A DNA stretch of 39,601 nt from an uncultured Burkholderiales Genera incertae sedis bacterium (GCA_905478365.1 CAJQIK010000033.1:1-39601), one strand, 5' to 3'; positions 8,228-16,591 are shown, counted from the stretch's first letter. Numbers and translations: made by a program. The notes: generated by a model from the sequence alone, not told the origin.

Positions 8228-9163
8228 ATGCGCATAGTCGTTATTGGTACGGGAGGGGTAGGCGGGTACTTTGGTGCCAGACTTACTGAAGCCGGCGAAA
8301 ATGTTACTTTTGTCGCTCGAGGAGCCCATTTAGAGGCCATCAAAAGTCGCGGCCTGACCGTTTACTCCGCTTTAGGGGACATGCATTTGAGAGATGTTCA
8401 ATGCACTGAAAATACCCGCGATATCGGTCACGCAGACATTGTGATGATTGCAGTCAAGTTATGGGCTACGGATGAAGCTATTCAGACTGCAAAACCCCTA
8501 CTTGGCAAGAACACAGGAATTATCTCTTTTCAAAATGGAATCCTGGCAGAAGAAAGCTTAATTGCAGCTTATTCGTCCCAACATGCCATGGGTGGTGTCG
8601 CTAACATCGCGGCACTAATCGAAGAGCCTGGGGTCATTCGGCACAATGGAAACATGGCAAGTCTAGCTTTTGGAGAATTGAATAACACTCAATCAGAACG
8701 AGCACAATCACTTTTAACCGCATGTAGTAGAGCAAACATAAAAGCCGAGATTCCTGATGACATTAATCGTGCAATTTGGGAAAAGTATATTCGTTTAGTC
8801 ACGATGTCAGCTATGACCACTCTATGCAGAATGCCCATTGGACCAATACGAGATGAGGTTCATACGAGAAATTTACTTTCACAAATATTGGCCGAAATTA
8901 TTGACGTTGGTAAAGCTAAAGGTTTGAAATTTAGCGATAACGTTTTACAGGAGCAACTAGATATCATTGATGGCTATCCCCCGAGTATGGTCGCATCGAT
9001 GTGCGGCGATTTGCGAAGGGGCTATCCACTCGAAGTGCCTTGGTTCTCAGGGACAATAGTTAGACTGGGTAAAGAGCTTAATATTCCAACGCCTGCTAAC
9101 GGCTTTGTTTACGCGGCATTAAAACTCTTCGAGCACGGCAGGCCGATAGAGGCACAAATTTAA
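8228..9163 (+). CDS. Ketopantoate reductase (PanE/ApbA)-family 2-hydroxyacid dehydrogenase
   Basis: The start is moved to the ATG at 8228, which has GGGAGA just upstream; the track's TTG lies four codons earlier. The 311-residue protein opens with the Rossmann motif GTGGVGGYFGARL and has VKLWATDEA, with the conserved Lys of the family, and FQNGI. The C-terminal helical domain contains the NRAIWEKYIRLV segment. PanE proper makes pantoate for CoA. However, the family also contains D-mandelate and other branched 2-hydroxyacid dehydrogenases. Placement directly before a mandelate-racemase homologue makes a catabolic 2-oxo/2-hydroxy acid role more likely than pantothenate synthesis. That preference is inference, so no gene symbol is given. 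Confidence 0.85.
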   Translation: MRIVVIGTGGVGGYFGARLTEAGENVTFVARGAHLEAIKSRGLTVYSALGDMHLRDVQCTENTRDIGHADIVMIAVKLWATDEAIQTAKPLLGKNTGIISFQNGILAEESLIAAYSSQHAMGGVANIAALIEEPGVIRHNGNMASLAFGELNNTQSERAQSLLTACSRANIKAEIPDDINRAIWEKYIRLVTMSAMTTLCRMPIGPIRDEVHTRNLLSQILAEIIDVGKAKGLKFSDNVLQEQLDIIDGYPPSMVASMCGDLRRGYPLEVPWFSGTIVRLGKELNIPTPANGFVYAALKLFEHGRPIEAQI

Positions 9164-9200
9164 GGATTAAGATGAACCGTAAACTAAAAAGGATTTGAAA

Positions 9201-10292
9201 ATGTCGATAAAAATTACAGGATTTCAGGCACGTCCAGTCGCCGCACCGATCAAATATCCGCCCCGCCCCGCCAGTGGCGCTATTGATACGGCAGCCCTTG
9301 TTCTGATTGACCTTCAAACCAATGAGGGCATCACGGGGCACACTTACCTATTCACTTTTTCTCAAAGTATGCTTAAGCCAACGGTCGAATGCTTCAAAGC
9401 TGTTTGCGACCTGATCATCGGTGACGAAGCATCGCCATTAGAAATTGATAATAAGCTTCGAAAGCACTTCACCTTGTATGATGCACATGGCATTTTAGGT
9501 CAAGTACTTGCGGGTATAGATATGGCGGCCTGGGATATTCAAGCAAAAAGCCAAGGGGTTCCTCTCGCGACTGCACTGGGGGGCACTCCACTGTCAATCA
9601 AGGCCTACAACAGTTGTGGACTCTGGACTAACGAAACAGCTGACACACTACCCCAACTAGCACAAGAGCTCATTAGCAGTGGTGATTACACAGGTGTCAA
9701 AATGAGAATAGGCCGTCCTGATTTTGATTCGGACCTTGCCGCTGTAAGAGCGGTTAAAAGAGAAATTGGCGACAACGTATATCTGATGGCTGACTTCAAT
9801 CAATCTCTATCGGTAAATGAAGCACACAAAAGGTGTCGAGTACTAGATCACGAGGGACTTTATTGGATTGAGGATCCCATTCGACACGATGACTATGAAG
9901 GGTGCGCTAAGATTCGAGCAACAATTGATACCCCGATTCAAATTGGAGAAAATTTACTTAACTCATTGGAAATGAAAAAAGCCATCGACGCGGAGGCGGG
10001 GGATTTCTATATGCCAGATGTACAAAGAATTGGGGGCGTCACCGGTTGGCTGAGAGCCGCCTCTTTGGCACAAGCGAATGCGCTGGACCTCTCAAGCCAC
10101 CTATTCCCCGAGATCAGTTGCCATCTTCTTTCTGCATCCCCCACGAGGCACTGGCTTGAGTATATGGATTGGGGCGCAGGCGTTGTTCAAGAGCCAATTC
10201 AAATAGTCGATGGTTTAGCAATTACGCCAGATAGGCCCGGTATTGGAATTTCATGGGATGAGAAGGCAGTCCAAAAATATCTGGTATCTTGA
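9201..10292 (+). CDS. Mandelate racemase / muconate lactonizing enzyme family protein with a K166R-type change
   Basis: The start is the ATG at 9201, with AAAAAGG about 8 nt upstream. The 363-residue enolase-superfamily protein aligns closely with Pseudomonas mandelate racemase at a constant offset of three: metal ligands Asp198, Glu224 and Glu250, the His-Asp dyad His300/Asp273, electrophile Glu320 and Lys167. Segments such as GGVTGWLRAASLAQ and SSHLFPEIS are typical. The racemase's S-face base Lys166 is Arg169 here (GVKMRIG). The enzyme should abstract the alpha proton of a carboxylic acid, but two-base racemisation may be weakened, so an epimerase or dehydratase of a related acid is possible. 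It starts 37 nt after the KPR-like gene and is probably co-transcribed. Confidence 0.88.
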   Translation: MSIKITGFQARPVAAPIKYPPRPASGAIDTAALVLIDLQTNEGITGHTYLFTFSQSMLKPTVECFKAVCDLIIGDEASPLEIDNKLRKHFTLYDAHGILGQVLAGIDMAAWDIQAKSQGVPLATALGGTPLSIKAYNSCGLWTNETADTLPQLAQELISSGDYTGVKMRIGRPDFDSDLAAVRAVKREIGDNVYLMADFNQSLSVNEAHKRCRVLDHEGLYWIEDPIRHDDYEGCAKIRATIDTPIQIGENLLNSLEMKKAIDAEAGDFYMPDVQRIGGVTGWLRAASLAQANALDLSSHLFPEISCHLLSASPTRHWLEYMDWGAGVVQEPIQIVDGLAITPDRPGIGISWDEKAVQKYLVS

Positions 10293-10293
10293 T

Positions 10294-10644
10294 ATGAACG
10301 TCAAAATCTTTGGAATAAAAAATTGTGACACAATGAAAAAAGCCATGAAATGGCTTGATTCAAACAATATTGCATATGAATTTCACGATTACAAAAAGGA
10401 AGGTATCGACGACGAATGGCTTAAAAGATGGTGCGGCCTGGTGCCCTGGGACACCCTTCTCAACACGCGCGGTACAACTTGGCGTAAACTAAGTGATGAT
10501 GAGCGTTCGAACGTAGACGAAGAAAAAGCGTGTGAACTAATGAAGACGTATCCTTCATTAGTAAAAAGGCCGGTTTTGGTTGACTACACGGGACAAGTTT
10601 ATGTGGGCTTTTCTGAAGCTCAATATCAAGGGATAAAATTTTAA
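10294..10644 (+). CDS. YffB/ArsC-family (Spx-like) thioredoxin-fold protein
   Basis: The true start is the ATG at 10294, one base after the TGA of the preceding gene; the track's upstream start reads into that gene in another frame. The resulting 116-residue protein begins MNVKIFGIKNCDTMKKA, with a single Cys near residue 11 where arsenate reductase and Spx have theirs. LLNTRGTTWRKL and the late RPVLV segment are typical of ArsC/YffB. Family members are glutathione- or thioredoxin-linked oxidoreductases of unclear substrate. Tight spacing implies translational coupling with the racemase-like gene, though the functional link is not obvious. The family call is firm; the function is unknown. Confidence 0.9.
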   Translation: MNVKIFGIKNCDTMKKAMKWLDSNNIAYEFHDYKKEGIDDEWLKRWCGLVPWDTLLNTRGTTWRKLSDDERSNVDEEKACELMKTYPSLVKRPVLVDYTGQVYVGFSEAQYQGIKF

Positions 10645-10687
10645 GTCAGCACTTTAGAAAAAAACTCGATCACAGGTTTATTACAAA

Positions 10688-12073
10688 ATGGCTCTTCCAG
10701 AAAAAGATTCGCAAACCATTCTCGATAAGCTAACTAGCTTACTCAACGACCGCATCTCAACCAATGTATCGGTGAGAGATACACACGGTAAAGACGAATC
10801 GTGGCACCACCCACACCGACCGGACGTTGTAGCATTTCCCAAAACAACCGAAGAGGTCTCGGAAATCGTCAAGATATGTTCAGAATTCAATGTCCCTGTC
10901 ATCGCTTATGGCACGGGTACTAGCCTCGAGGGCAATGTCATCCCTCACAACGGCGGTATTGTTGTTGATCTAATGCACATGGATCAGGTATTACGCGTAA
11001 ACGCTGAAGATTTAGATTGCACTGTGCAAGCGAGAGTGACTCGAAAACAACTCAACGAATTCATTAAAGACCAAGGATTATTTTTTCCAATCGACCCTGG
11101 AGCTGATGCCTCGCTAGGCGGGATGGCTGCCACAAGGGCTTCCGGTACAAATGCGGTTCGGTATGGGACGATGCGTGAGAATGTTTTAGGACTGACCGTT
11201 GTTCTCGCTGACGGGCGTATTATCCGCACATCCAGGAGAGCCCGTAAGTCTGCTGCTGGATATGATTTAACCCGATTATTTGTTGGCTCTGAAGGAACAC
11301 TTGGAATCATCACAGAAGTTACATTAAAACTCTATGGTGTTCCTGAGGCAATGGCGGCAGCTGTGTGTTCTTTTGATTCGCTCGAAGGAGCAATTGATAC
11401 GGTAATACAAACCATACAACTCGGGGTACCGGTTGCTCGTATCGAGTTACTAGATGACGTTCAAATGGGCGCAGTTAATTCTTTTTCACAGCTTGATTAT
11501 CCCGTGAAAGATACGCTTTTTTTAGAATTTCATGGTAGCGAGGCTGGGGTTAAAGAACAGGCAGAAACCGTTCAAGCCATTGCTGCGGAGAACTCTGGTG
11601 GAGAGTTCAAATGGGCCACAAAACCTGAAGATAGAAATAAATTATGGGCGGCGAGGCATGATGTAACCTACGCCACTAAGGCACTTCGGGCTGGAGCAGA
11701 AGTATGGGCAACGGACGTATGCGTGCCAATTTCACGACTTGCTGAATGTATCTTAGAAACCAAAAAAGATCTAGCTGACAGCTTCCTCATGGCTCCACTC
11801 GTCGGCCACGTTGGGGACGGCAACTTCCACCTTGGCTTCGTCATAAAGAGGGAAGAAGAACATGAAACGAAAGAGGCTGAGCGCTTAAATGATCGCTTAG
11901 TTATGCGAGCAATCGCGATGGACGGCACATGTACCGGTGAACATGGTATTGGACTGGGTAAGATGAAATTTTTAACAGCGGAACATGGTGAAGGTGTCTC
12001 TGTTATGCGTAGCATCAAAAAGTCGCTTGACCCAAAAAACATCATGAATCCCGGAAAGATCTTTACCGTATAG
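10688..12073 (+). CDS. FAD-linked D-2-hydroxyacid (D-lactate-type) dehydrogenase, GlcD/LDHD family
   Basis: A 461-residue vanillyl-alcohol-oxidase-fold flavoprotein. FAD-binding PCMH domain: HRPDVVAFPKTTEEV, YGTGTSLEGN and DPGADASLGGMAATRASGT (about residues 35-165). The substrate domain ends in GHVGDGNFHLG and GEHGIGLGK, the metal and FAD motifs of D-lactate and D-2-hydroxyglutarate dehydrogenases. It should oxidise a D-2-hydroxy acid to the 2-oxo acid and pass electrons to quinone or an electron-transfer protein. There is no CCG-domain partner next to it, so it is the single-subunit LDHD type rather than the GlcDEF complex. It lies 43 nt after the YffB-like gene. Together with the racemase homologue it could handle both enantiomers of a hydroxy acid. 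Confidence 0.9.
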   Translation: MALPEKDSQTILDKLTSLLNDRISTNVSVRDTHGKDESWHHPHRPDVVAFPKTTEEVSEIVKICSEFNVPVIAYGTGTSLEGNVIPHNGGIVVDLMHMDQVLRVNAEDLDCTVQARVTRKQLNEFIKDQGLFFPIDPGADASLGGMAATRASGTNAVRYGTMRENVLGLTVVLADGRIIRTSRRARKSAAGYDLTRLFVGSEGTLGIITEVTLKLYGVPEAMAAAVCSFDSLEGAIDTVIQTIQLGVPVARIELLDDVQMGAVNSFSQLDYPVKDTLFLEFHGSEAGVKEQAETVQAIAAENSGGEFKWATKPEDRNKLWAARHDVTYATKALRAGAEVWATDVCVPISRLAECILETKKDLADSFLMAPLVGHVGDGNFHLGFVIKREEEHETKEAERLNDRLVMRAIAMDGTCTGEHGIGLGKMKFLTAEHGEGVSVMRSIKKSLDPKNIMNPGKIFTV

Positions 12074-12092
12074 TCAAACTGAAACTACCGTA

Positions 12093-13073
12093 TTGGACTC
12101 ACTGACTCAAATGGCGCTCGGAGCGTCAGTAGGTGCGGCGTGCGTATCGCGTGGTGATAAACGCCGCGCAGCGATACTCGGGGCAGCACTTGGGACGCTA
12201 CCAGATCTAGATATATTGATTCGCTACGCGGACCCCATTGATAATTTCATCGAACATCGAGGGTTCAGCCACTCACTCTTCGTACTCATCCCACTGTCAA
12301 TATTGATTTGGCTACTTGCGAAAAAAATTAGCGACCGAGTCACAAACGCGCCATACCCTTGGCTAGCGTCTATCACGCTGGCCTTGATAACCCATCCTAT
12401 TCTTGATGCTCATACGGTCTATGGGACTCAGCTCTTCTGGCCATTAAATAATCCACCTTTAATGTGGTCAACCATTTTTATAATTGATCCGATCTACACG
12501 CTACCACTCGTGATTATTGCCTTGACCGTAATTATTGTTCCGCGCTGGCAGGGTATACAGAAAACCTTGGCGATTGGACTTATATTGAGCTCGTCTTATC
12601 TGTCATGGTCTTGGGTGGCCAAAAGTCTGGTCACCCAAGAACTCGCTTCTCACATGGCATTAAATGACATGGATTATAAAAAATATTTTACCGTTCCCAC
12701 GCCATTCAACACACTACTTTGGCGCATTGTAGTAATGACATCTGAGGGCTATTACGAGGGGTTTTACTCGCTAACCAAACCTAAGAATCCGATCAACTTT
12801 AATTTCATCAAAGTTGATCCCGTCATGCAAACTATTGCATCCACCCACGATGCATACAAAAAACTTAATTGGTTCTCCCATGGATTTCTTAAGACAGAAG
12901 TTATTGATGATCAATTGATAATTAGCGACCTGCGTATGGGGCTAGAGCCAGATTACGTTTTTCGTTTTGCGATTAGTGACAAAAAGTCTGGCGAGTGGCG
13001 CCCCATCAAGCCTTTAAAAATTGGCACTCGATACGACCGATCAAAATTAGGAGAAATATTTAAAATGCTTTAA
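12093..13073 (+). CDS. YdjM/DUF457-family inner-membrane metal-dependent hydrolase
   Basis: A 326-residue membrane protein starting with TTG. This start is supported by the family N-terminus MDSLTQMALGASVGAA, which members begin with. Conserved features are LGTLPDLDI and the His-rich HRGFSHSL, then LALITHPILDAHTVYGT; the His and Asp residues presumably bind a metal. Hydrophobic segments include FVLIPLSILIWLLA and TLPLVIIALTVIIV. The C-terminal 130 residues are soluble. The biochemical role of this family is not established (some members are described as LexA-regulated). It converges with the CDGSH gene, with 17 nt between their ends and no hairpin. Confidence 0.85.
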   Translation: MDSLTQMALGASVGAACVSRGDKRRAAILGAALGTLPDLDILIRYADPIDNFIEHRGFSHSLFVLIPLSILIWLLAKKISDRVTNAPYPWLASITLALITHPILDAHTVYGTQLFWPLNNPPLMWSTIFIIDPIYTLPLVIIALTVIIVPRWQGIQKTLAIGLILSSSYLSWSWVAKSLVTQELASHMALNDMDYKKYFTVPTPFNTLLWRIVVMTSEGYYEGFYSLTKPKNPINFNFIKVDPVMQTIASTHDAYKKLNWFSHGFLKTEVIDDQLIISDLRMGLEPDYVFRFAISDKKSGEWRPIKPLKIGTRYDRSKLGEIFKML

Positions 13074-13090
13074 TAGCCAAACGTAAACCA

Positions 13091-13513
13091 TTACTGATTC
13101 AATCTATTCGTTTTTTTATGTGTACCGTCACAGAAAGGCTTAATTTGTGACAATCCACATCGGCACAATTTAACTTGCGTCCCTCGCCAAGTCACACCAC
13201 TGTCATCGACGATCGATACCGCTCCAGATATGTGCATCGGTCCATTTTGAATTGCAGCAACGACTACTTCACCACCCTCTTGGTTTGTAAGTTTCCCACT
13301 GACCGCGTATTTTCGCTCAAGTTGATCATGAGTATTAAAGAAAAAAGAATTGTGAGATTGGTCGCAAAACGGCGCACGATTAGTCCTGCCGCAACGACAA
13401 AATACTAATGACTCACCCGCCATATGGCGGCACGTCATCTGCTCATCAATATAAGTAAATGAACCCTTAAAGTAGAACGGCCCATCTGCGACTATCTTGA
13501 TCTCTAACATCAT
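13091..13513 (-). CDS. Dual CDGSH iron-sulfur domain protein
   Basis: About 140 residues when started at the ATG at 13511-13513, nine nucleotides past the SDR stop; the track's TTG start overlaps the SDR. Two CDGSH-type clusters are visible: FCRCGRTNRAPFCDQSH in the N-terminal half and LCRCGLSQIKPFCDGTH at the C-terminus. Each has the Cys-x-Cys...Cys...His pattern that binds a [2Fe-2S] cluster. The first has Gln instead of Gly after CD. Each half also begins with a short beta segment (VADGPFYFKGSF and IQNGPMHISGAV), as in an internally duplicated protein. It is the last gene of the benzoate operon. CDGSH proteins act in electron or cluster transfer, so a redox role in benzoyl-CoA oxidation is conceivable but unproven. 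Confidence 0.85.
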   Translation of the reverse strand: MMLEIKIVADGPFYFKGSFTYIDEQMTCRHMAGESLVFCRCGRTNRAPFCDQSHNSFFFNTHDQLERKYAVSGKLTNQEGGEVVVAAIQNGPMHISGAVSIVDDSGVTWRGTQVKLCRCGLSQIKPFCDGTHKKTNRLNQ

Positions 13514-13521
13514 TAACGTGG

Positions 13522-14304
13522 CTAGTGAGCGGTCCAACCACCGTCAATAGAATAGGAAGAACCCGTTATTGAGGATGCTTTATCAGAGGCAAGAAAAAGA
13601 GCTAGAGCAGCAATTTGATCTATCTGTACGAACTTCTGAGTTGGCTGTCGCGCCAAGATTACATCACGGATTACGTCCTCCTTGGAAATTGACTTTTCAA
13701 CCGATAAAGCATCCACTTGGCTACTAACGAGCGGCGTCTCGACCCAGCCCGGACAAATAGCGTTACAAGTAACGCCCGAATCGGCAACCTCGAGTGCTAC
13801 CGCCTTAGTAAAGCCAATTAATCCGTGCTTCGCCGCCACATAGGCAGACTTGTTGACGGAGGCGACCAGTCCGTGCGCCGAAGCAATATTAAGGATCCGT
13901 CCGAAATTATGGCTACGCATGCTCGGTATGAGTAATCGACTCATATGGAATGCTGACGATAAGTTAACAGCCAAGATAAGATCCCATTTATCAGTCGGGA
14001 AATGTTCAACCGGAGATACATGCTGAACTCCAGCATTGTTAATTAAGACATCAATAGCGCCTAACGCATCGTTAGCGCCTTTTACAAAGCGCTCAATTTC
14101 ATTAGGTTTCGCCATATCCGCATCAGAATAAAAAACCTGAGCACCAAAATTTACTTCGATATCCCGTTTGATTGCCTCAACAACTGCAGCGTCCCCCAAA
14201 CCATTTAAACCAATATCGTAACCGTTCAAGGCAAATTCCTTTGCAATTCCTAACCCAATACCTGAAGTAGAACCTGTAACCAAAACAACTTTTCTTTTAC
14301 TCAT
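13522..14304 (-). CDS. 3-hydroxybutyrate dehydrogenase-like short-chain dehydrogenase
   Basis: Started at the ATG at 14302-14304, giving 260 residues, the usual length; the track start extends 29 codons into the hydrolase gene. Classical SDR: TGSTSGIG at 10-17, NNAG at 89-92, catalytic Ser142, Tyr155 and Lys159 (YVAAKH). The segments GVQHVSPVEHFP and NIASAHGLVASVNKSAYVAAKHG are those of D-3-hydroxybutyrate dehydrogenases. It should interconvert a 3-hydroxy acid and its 3-oxo acid with NAD. It overlaps the hydrolase gene by 8 nt, so it belongs to the benzoate operon, where the substrate could be a 3-hydroxy acid from the lower pathway rather than hydroxybutyrate. The family call is strong; the substrate is inferred. 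Confidence 0.9.
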   Translation of the reverse strand: MSKRKVVLVTGSTSGIGLGIAKEFALNGYDIGLNGLGDAAVVEAIKRDIEVNFGAQVFYSDADMAKPNEIERFVKGANDALGAIDVLINNAGVQHVSPVEHFPTDKWDLILAVNLSSAFHMSRLLIPSMRSHNFGRILNIASAHGLVASVNKSAYVAAKHGLIGFTKAVALEVADSGVTCNAICPGWVETPLVSSQVDALSVEKSISKEDVIRDVILARQPTQKFVQIDQIAALALFLASDKASSITGSSYSIDGGWTAH

Positions 14305-15094
14305 ATCGATCCTCACACAAGCTGTCCTTGACAAATTGAGCAATGGCATCGATCGTAGCGCTGGCTTGGTCAAAATGCGGCGAATGCCCACAATCCTTCA
14401 AGATAACCCGCTGAGTCGGCGCGCGCGATAGCTTTTCGATAACCTCAATTTGAGCCAAAGTTCCATATGGGTCATTATCACTTTGAATAAGTAAAGACTC
14501 ACAACTGAGCTTTTCAACATACATTTGAATATCCCAATTCTTAAATTCTGGCGATAACCAAATGTCATTCCAACCCCAAAATGCAGATGCAACGTCTTCA
14601 TGGTAACGCCCTAGCTTCTTGGATAACTCTGTTGTTTCAAACGCAATACGAGCCTGCTCAATACTCTTTACCGTTAAATCTTCGACGAAAACATGAGGCG
14701 CCATCAGGACCAAGCCACCCACGTCATGTCCACCACCATTGTGAATCATAGCGATAGAAGCGCCATCGCTATGTCCAATTAGTATGGGCCTATCAACTCC
14801 TATATGTTTTAAAAAATTCGGAAGAGTATTCAACGCTTCTTGATGCATATAATCAAAAGTTCTTTTCTCGGACAACGGCGTAGACCTACCGTAGCCATAC
14901 CTAGAAAATACAAATACGCGACAACCTGTTGCTATCGCCAGTTCCTGCGGAAAGTTTTTCCATAAATCTATCGAACCTAAGCCTTCATGCAGTAAAACGA
15001 GTGCATCACTCGTAGGAATTGCGCTGTCGGATTCAATACATCGATACTCCAGCCGTTTCTCGTCAAAAACAAAATAATTATCTGTAATTTTCAT
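14297..15094 (-). CDS. Alpha/beta hydrolase of the benzoate operon
   Basis: Started at the ATG at 15092-15094 (MKITDNYFVF), with GGAAGAG about 11 nt upstream; this gives 265 residues against 291 in the track. LLHEGLGSIDLWKNFP is the oxyanion-hole strand, GHSDGA carries the nucleophile Ser, DNDPYG the acid and CGHSPHFDQ the His. It belongs to the broad lactonase/esterase group. From memory, box clusters often include a hydrolase proposed to open lactones formed from pathway semialdehydes; that is the most likely role here. It lies 37 nt downstream of livF and overlaps the SDR gene by 8 nt, supporting co-transcription. Thioesterase activity is an alternative. Confidence 0.85.
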   Translation of the reverse strand: MKITDNYFVFDEKRLEYRCIESDSAIPTSDALVLLHEGLGSIDLWKNFPQELAIATGCRVFVFSRYGYGRSTPLSEKRTFDYMHQEALNTLPNFLKHIGVDRPILIGHSDGASIAMIHNGGGHDVGGLVLMAPHVFVEDLTVKSIEQARIAFETTELSKKLGRYHEDVASAFWGWNDIWLSPEFKNWDIQMYVEKLSCESLLIQSDNDPYGTLAQIEVIEKLSRAPTQRVILKDCGHSPHFDQASATIDAIAQFVKDSLCEDRYE

Positions 15095-15131
15095 ACTTGA
15101 AGCTCTTCCAGAAAAAAATGCAATAAATACG

Positions 15132-15845
15132 TCACACTCCCAACCAGTTTTTAAGGGCTTCTGGACGTGCAATTAATTGCGATGAAATATCATTGAATAC
15201 GATCTCGCCTTTAACCATCACCACACATCGGTTTGATATTTTTGAAAGCGACTTGAAATTTTTATCTACAATCAAAGTAGAGATACCCGAAGCTTTGATA
15301 ACATCAATGATGTTCCAGATGTCTTGCGCAATAAGCGGCGCCAATCCCTCTGTAGCCTCATCCAAGATTAATAAATCCGGATTAGTAAGCAAGGCTCTAC
15401 CAATACTCAGCATCTGCTGCTCTCCCCCAGAGAGCTGTTGCCCGCCATGGGTTAGGCGTTCCTTAAGACGGGGGAAACTATCAAGCACCCGATCGTAGGT
15501 CCAGTCCATTCGGCCTTCAAACCCAGATCGCGCAGCCAAAAATAGGTTTTCTTTTACGGATAAGTTTTTGAAAATGCCCCGTCCTTCAGGGACATATGCG
15601 ATACCAGCCTTCGCAAGCAAATGAGTAGACAGCAATTTAGCGTCCTGCTCTCGAAATATAATGTCCCCAGAAGTGGCGGGGACTAATCCCAGGAGACACT
15701 TAATCAGCGTCGTTTTCCCCATTCCATTTCGCCCCATGAGCGCTATCGTTTCACCACTATTAATTTCTAAGCTGACGCCGCGAAGCACGTGACTCATCCC
15801 GTAGTGCGAGTGAAGGTCTTTAACAGTCATGAGCGCATTACTCAT
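15132..15845 (-). CDS. livF: Branched-chain-type ABC transporter ATP-binding protein LivF
   Basis: ATP-binding subunit of a HAAT-family importer, 237 residues from the ATG at 15843-15845. That ATG overlaps the livG stop by 8 nt; the track's GTG is four codons earlier. Walker A is GRNGMGKT, the signature is LSGGEQQMLSIGRALL and Walker B is LLILDEATEGL, followed by the LivF-type linker LAPLIAQDIW. With LivG, LivH, LivM and the binding lipoprotein it forms a complete importer. The neighbouring benzoate-CoA ligase makes benzoate or a related aromatic acid the likely substrate, although branched-chain amino acids cannot be excluded from sequence. Confidence 0.95.
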   Translation of the reverse strand: MSNALMTVKDLHSHYGMSHVLRGVSLEINSGETIALMGRNGMGKTTLIKCLLGLVPATSGDIIFREQDAKLLSTHLLAKAGIAYVPEGRGIFKNLSVKENLFLAARSGFEGRMDWTYDRVLDSFPRLKERLTHGGQQLSGGEQQMLSIGRALLTNPDLLILDEATEGLAPLIAQDIWNIIDVIKASGISTLIVDKNFKSLSKISNRCVVMVKGEIVFNDISSQLIARPEALKNWLGV

Positions 15846-16590
15846 CAATATCCCCACCCAAATAAGCCTCTTGAACTCGACGACTTAATCGAACGACCTC
15901 CGGTTTACCACTTTCAATAACCTCACCATTTACCATCACTGTAAGGTGATCAGCCAAGGCGAACACCGCATCCATATCATGCTCAACTAATATCATCGCA
16001 AAATCTGATCGGATATTTCTGAGTAGCTCCACCATCCTCAATGACTCCTCTGCACCCATACCAGCTAGAGGTTCGTCCAGAAGCAACACCTTTGGCTCAG
16101 TTGCTAAAGCTAAGGCGATTTCGACCTGTCGTTGTTCTCCGTGAGATAGCTCGTTTGCTTTTTTGTGGGCTAGCGAATCGAGCTGCAATCTTTGCATAAC
16201 TTGTTTAGATCTCGCTTCAACATCAGGATAAGAAGTAACGGCCCCAAAAAACCGCATGGAAATCTCTAGACGAGACTGAACAGCAATATTACAGTTCTCA
16301 AGGACACTTAAGTTCGGGTAGATATTGGTGCGCTGATAACTACGGCCCACCCCCAGAAGACTCATCTTTGTCGGCCCATAGCCTTTGACGTTTACCCCAT
16401 CAACCAATATTTGTCCATCAGTCGGTCGTAACTCTCCAGATAACAAATTAATTAAGGTGCTTTTGCCTGCACCGTTGGGGCCTATAACAGCATGAATCAT
16501 TCCGCGATCACAGGAAAGCGTTACGCTTGAAACCGCAGCTAATCCAGAAAAGTTTTTTGTTAAGCCTCGAGCTTCAATCAAAGACCCCAT
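15838..16590 (-). CDS. livG: Branched-chain-type ABC transporter ATP-binding protein LivG
   Basis: A 250-residue ATPase with Walker A GPNGAGKST near residue 37, signature LSHGEQRQVEIALAL (LSHGE rather than LSGGQ is normal in LivG), Walker B VLLLDEPLAGM and switch EHDMDAVF. The extra stretch between Walker A and signature (GVGRSYQRTNIYPNLSVLENC) is typical of LivG over LivF. It begins one nucleotide after the livM stop and overlaps livF by 8 nt. It energises uptake, presumably of an aromatic acid given the operon. Confidence 0.95.
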   Translation of the reverse strand: MGSLIEARGLTKNFSGLAAVSSVTLSCDRGMIHAVIGPNGAGKSTLINLLSGELRPTDGQILVDGVNVKGYGPTKMSLLGVGRSYQRTNIYPNLSVLENCNIAVQSRLEISMRFFGAVTSYPDVEARSKQVMQRLQLDSLAHKKANELSHGEQRQVEIALALATEPKVLLLDEPLAGMGAEESLRMVELLRNIRSDFAMILVEHDMDAVFALADHLTVMVNGEVIESGKPEVVRLSRRVQEAYLGGDIDE

Positions 16591-16591
16591 A

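Noticed and set aside
8228-9163. Naming the KPR-family gene panE
   Set aside because: Family membership is clear, but neighbours are catabolic and the family includes mandelate and other 2-hydroxyacid dehydrogenases, so the pantothenate role is not supported.
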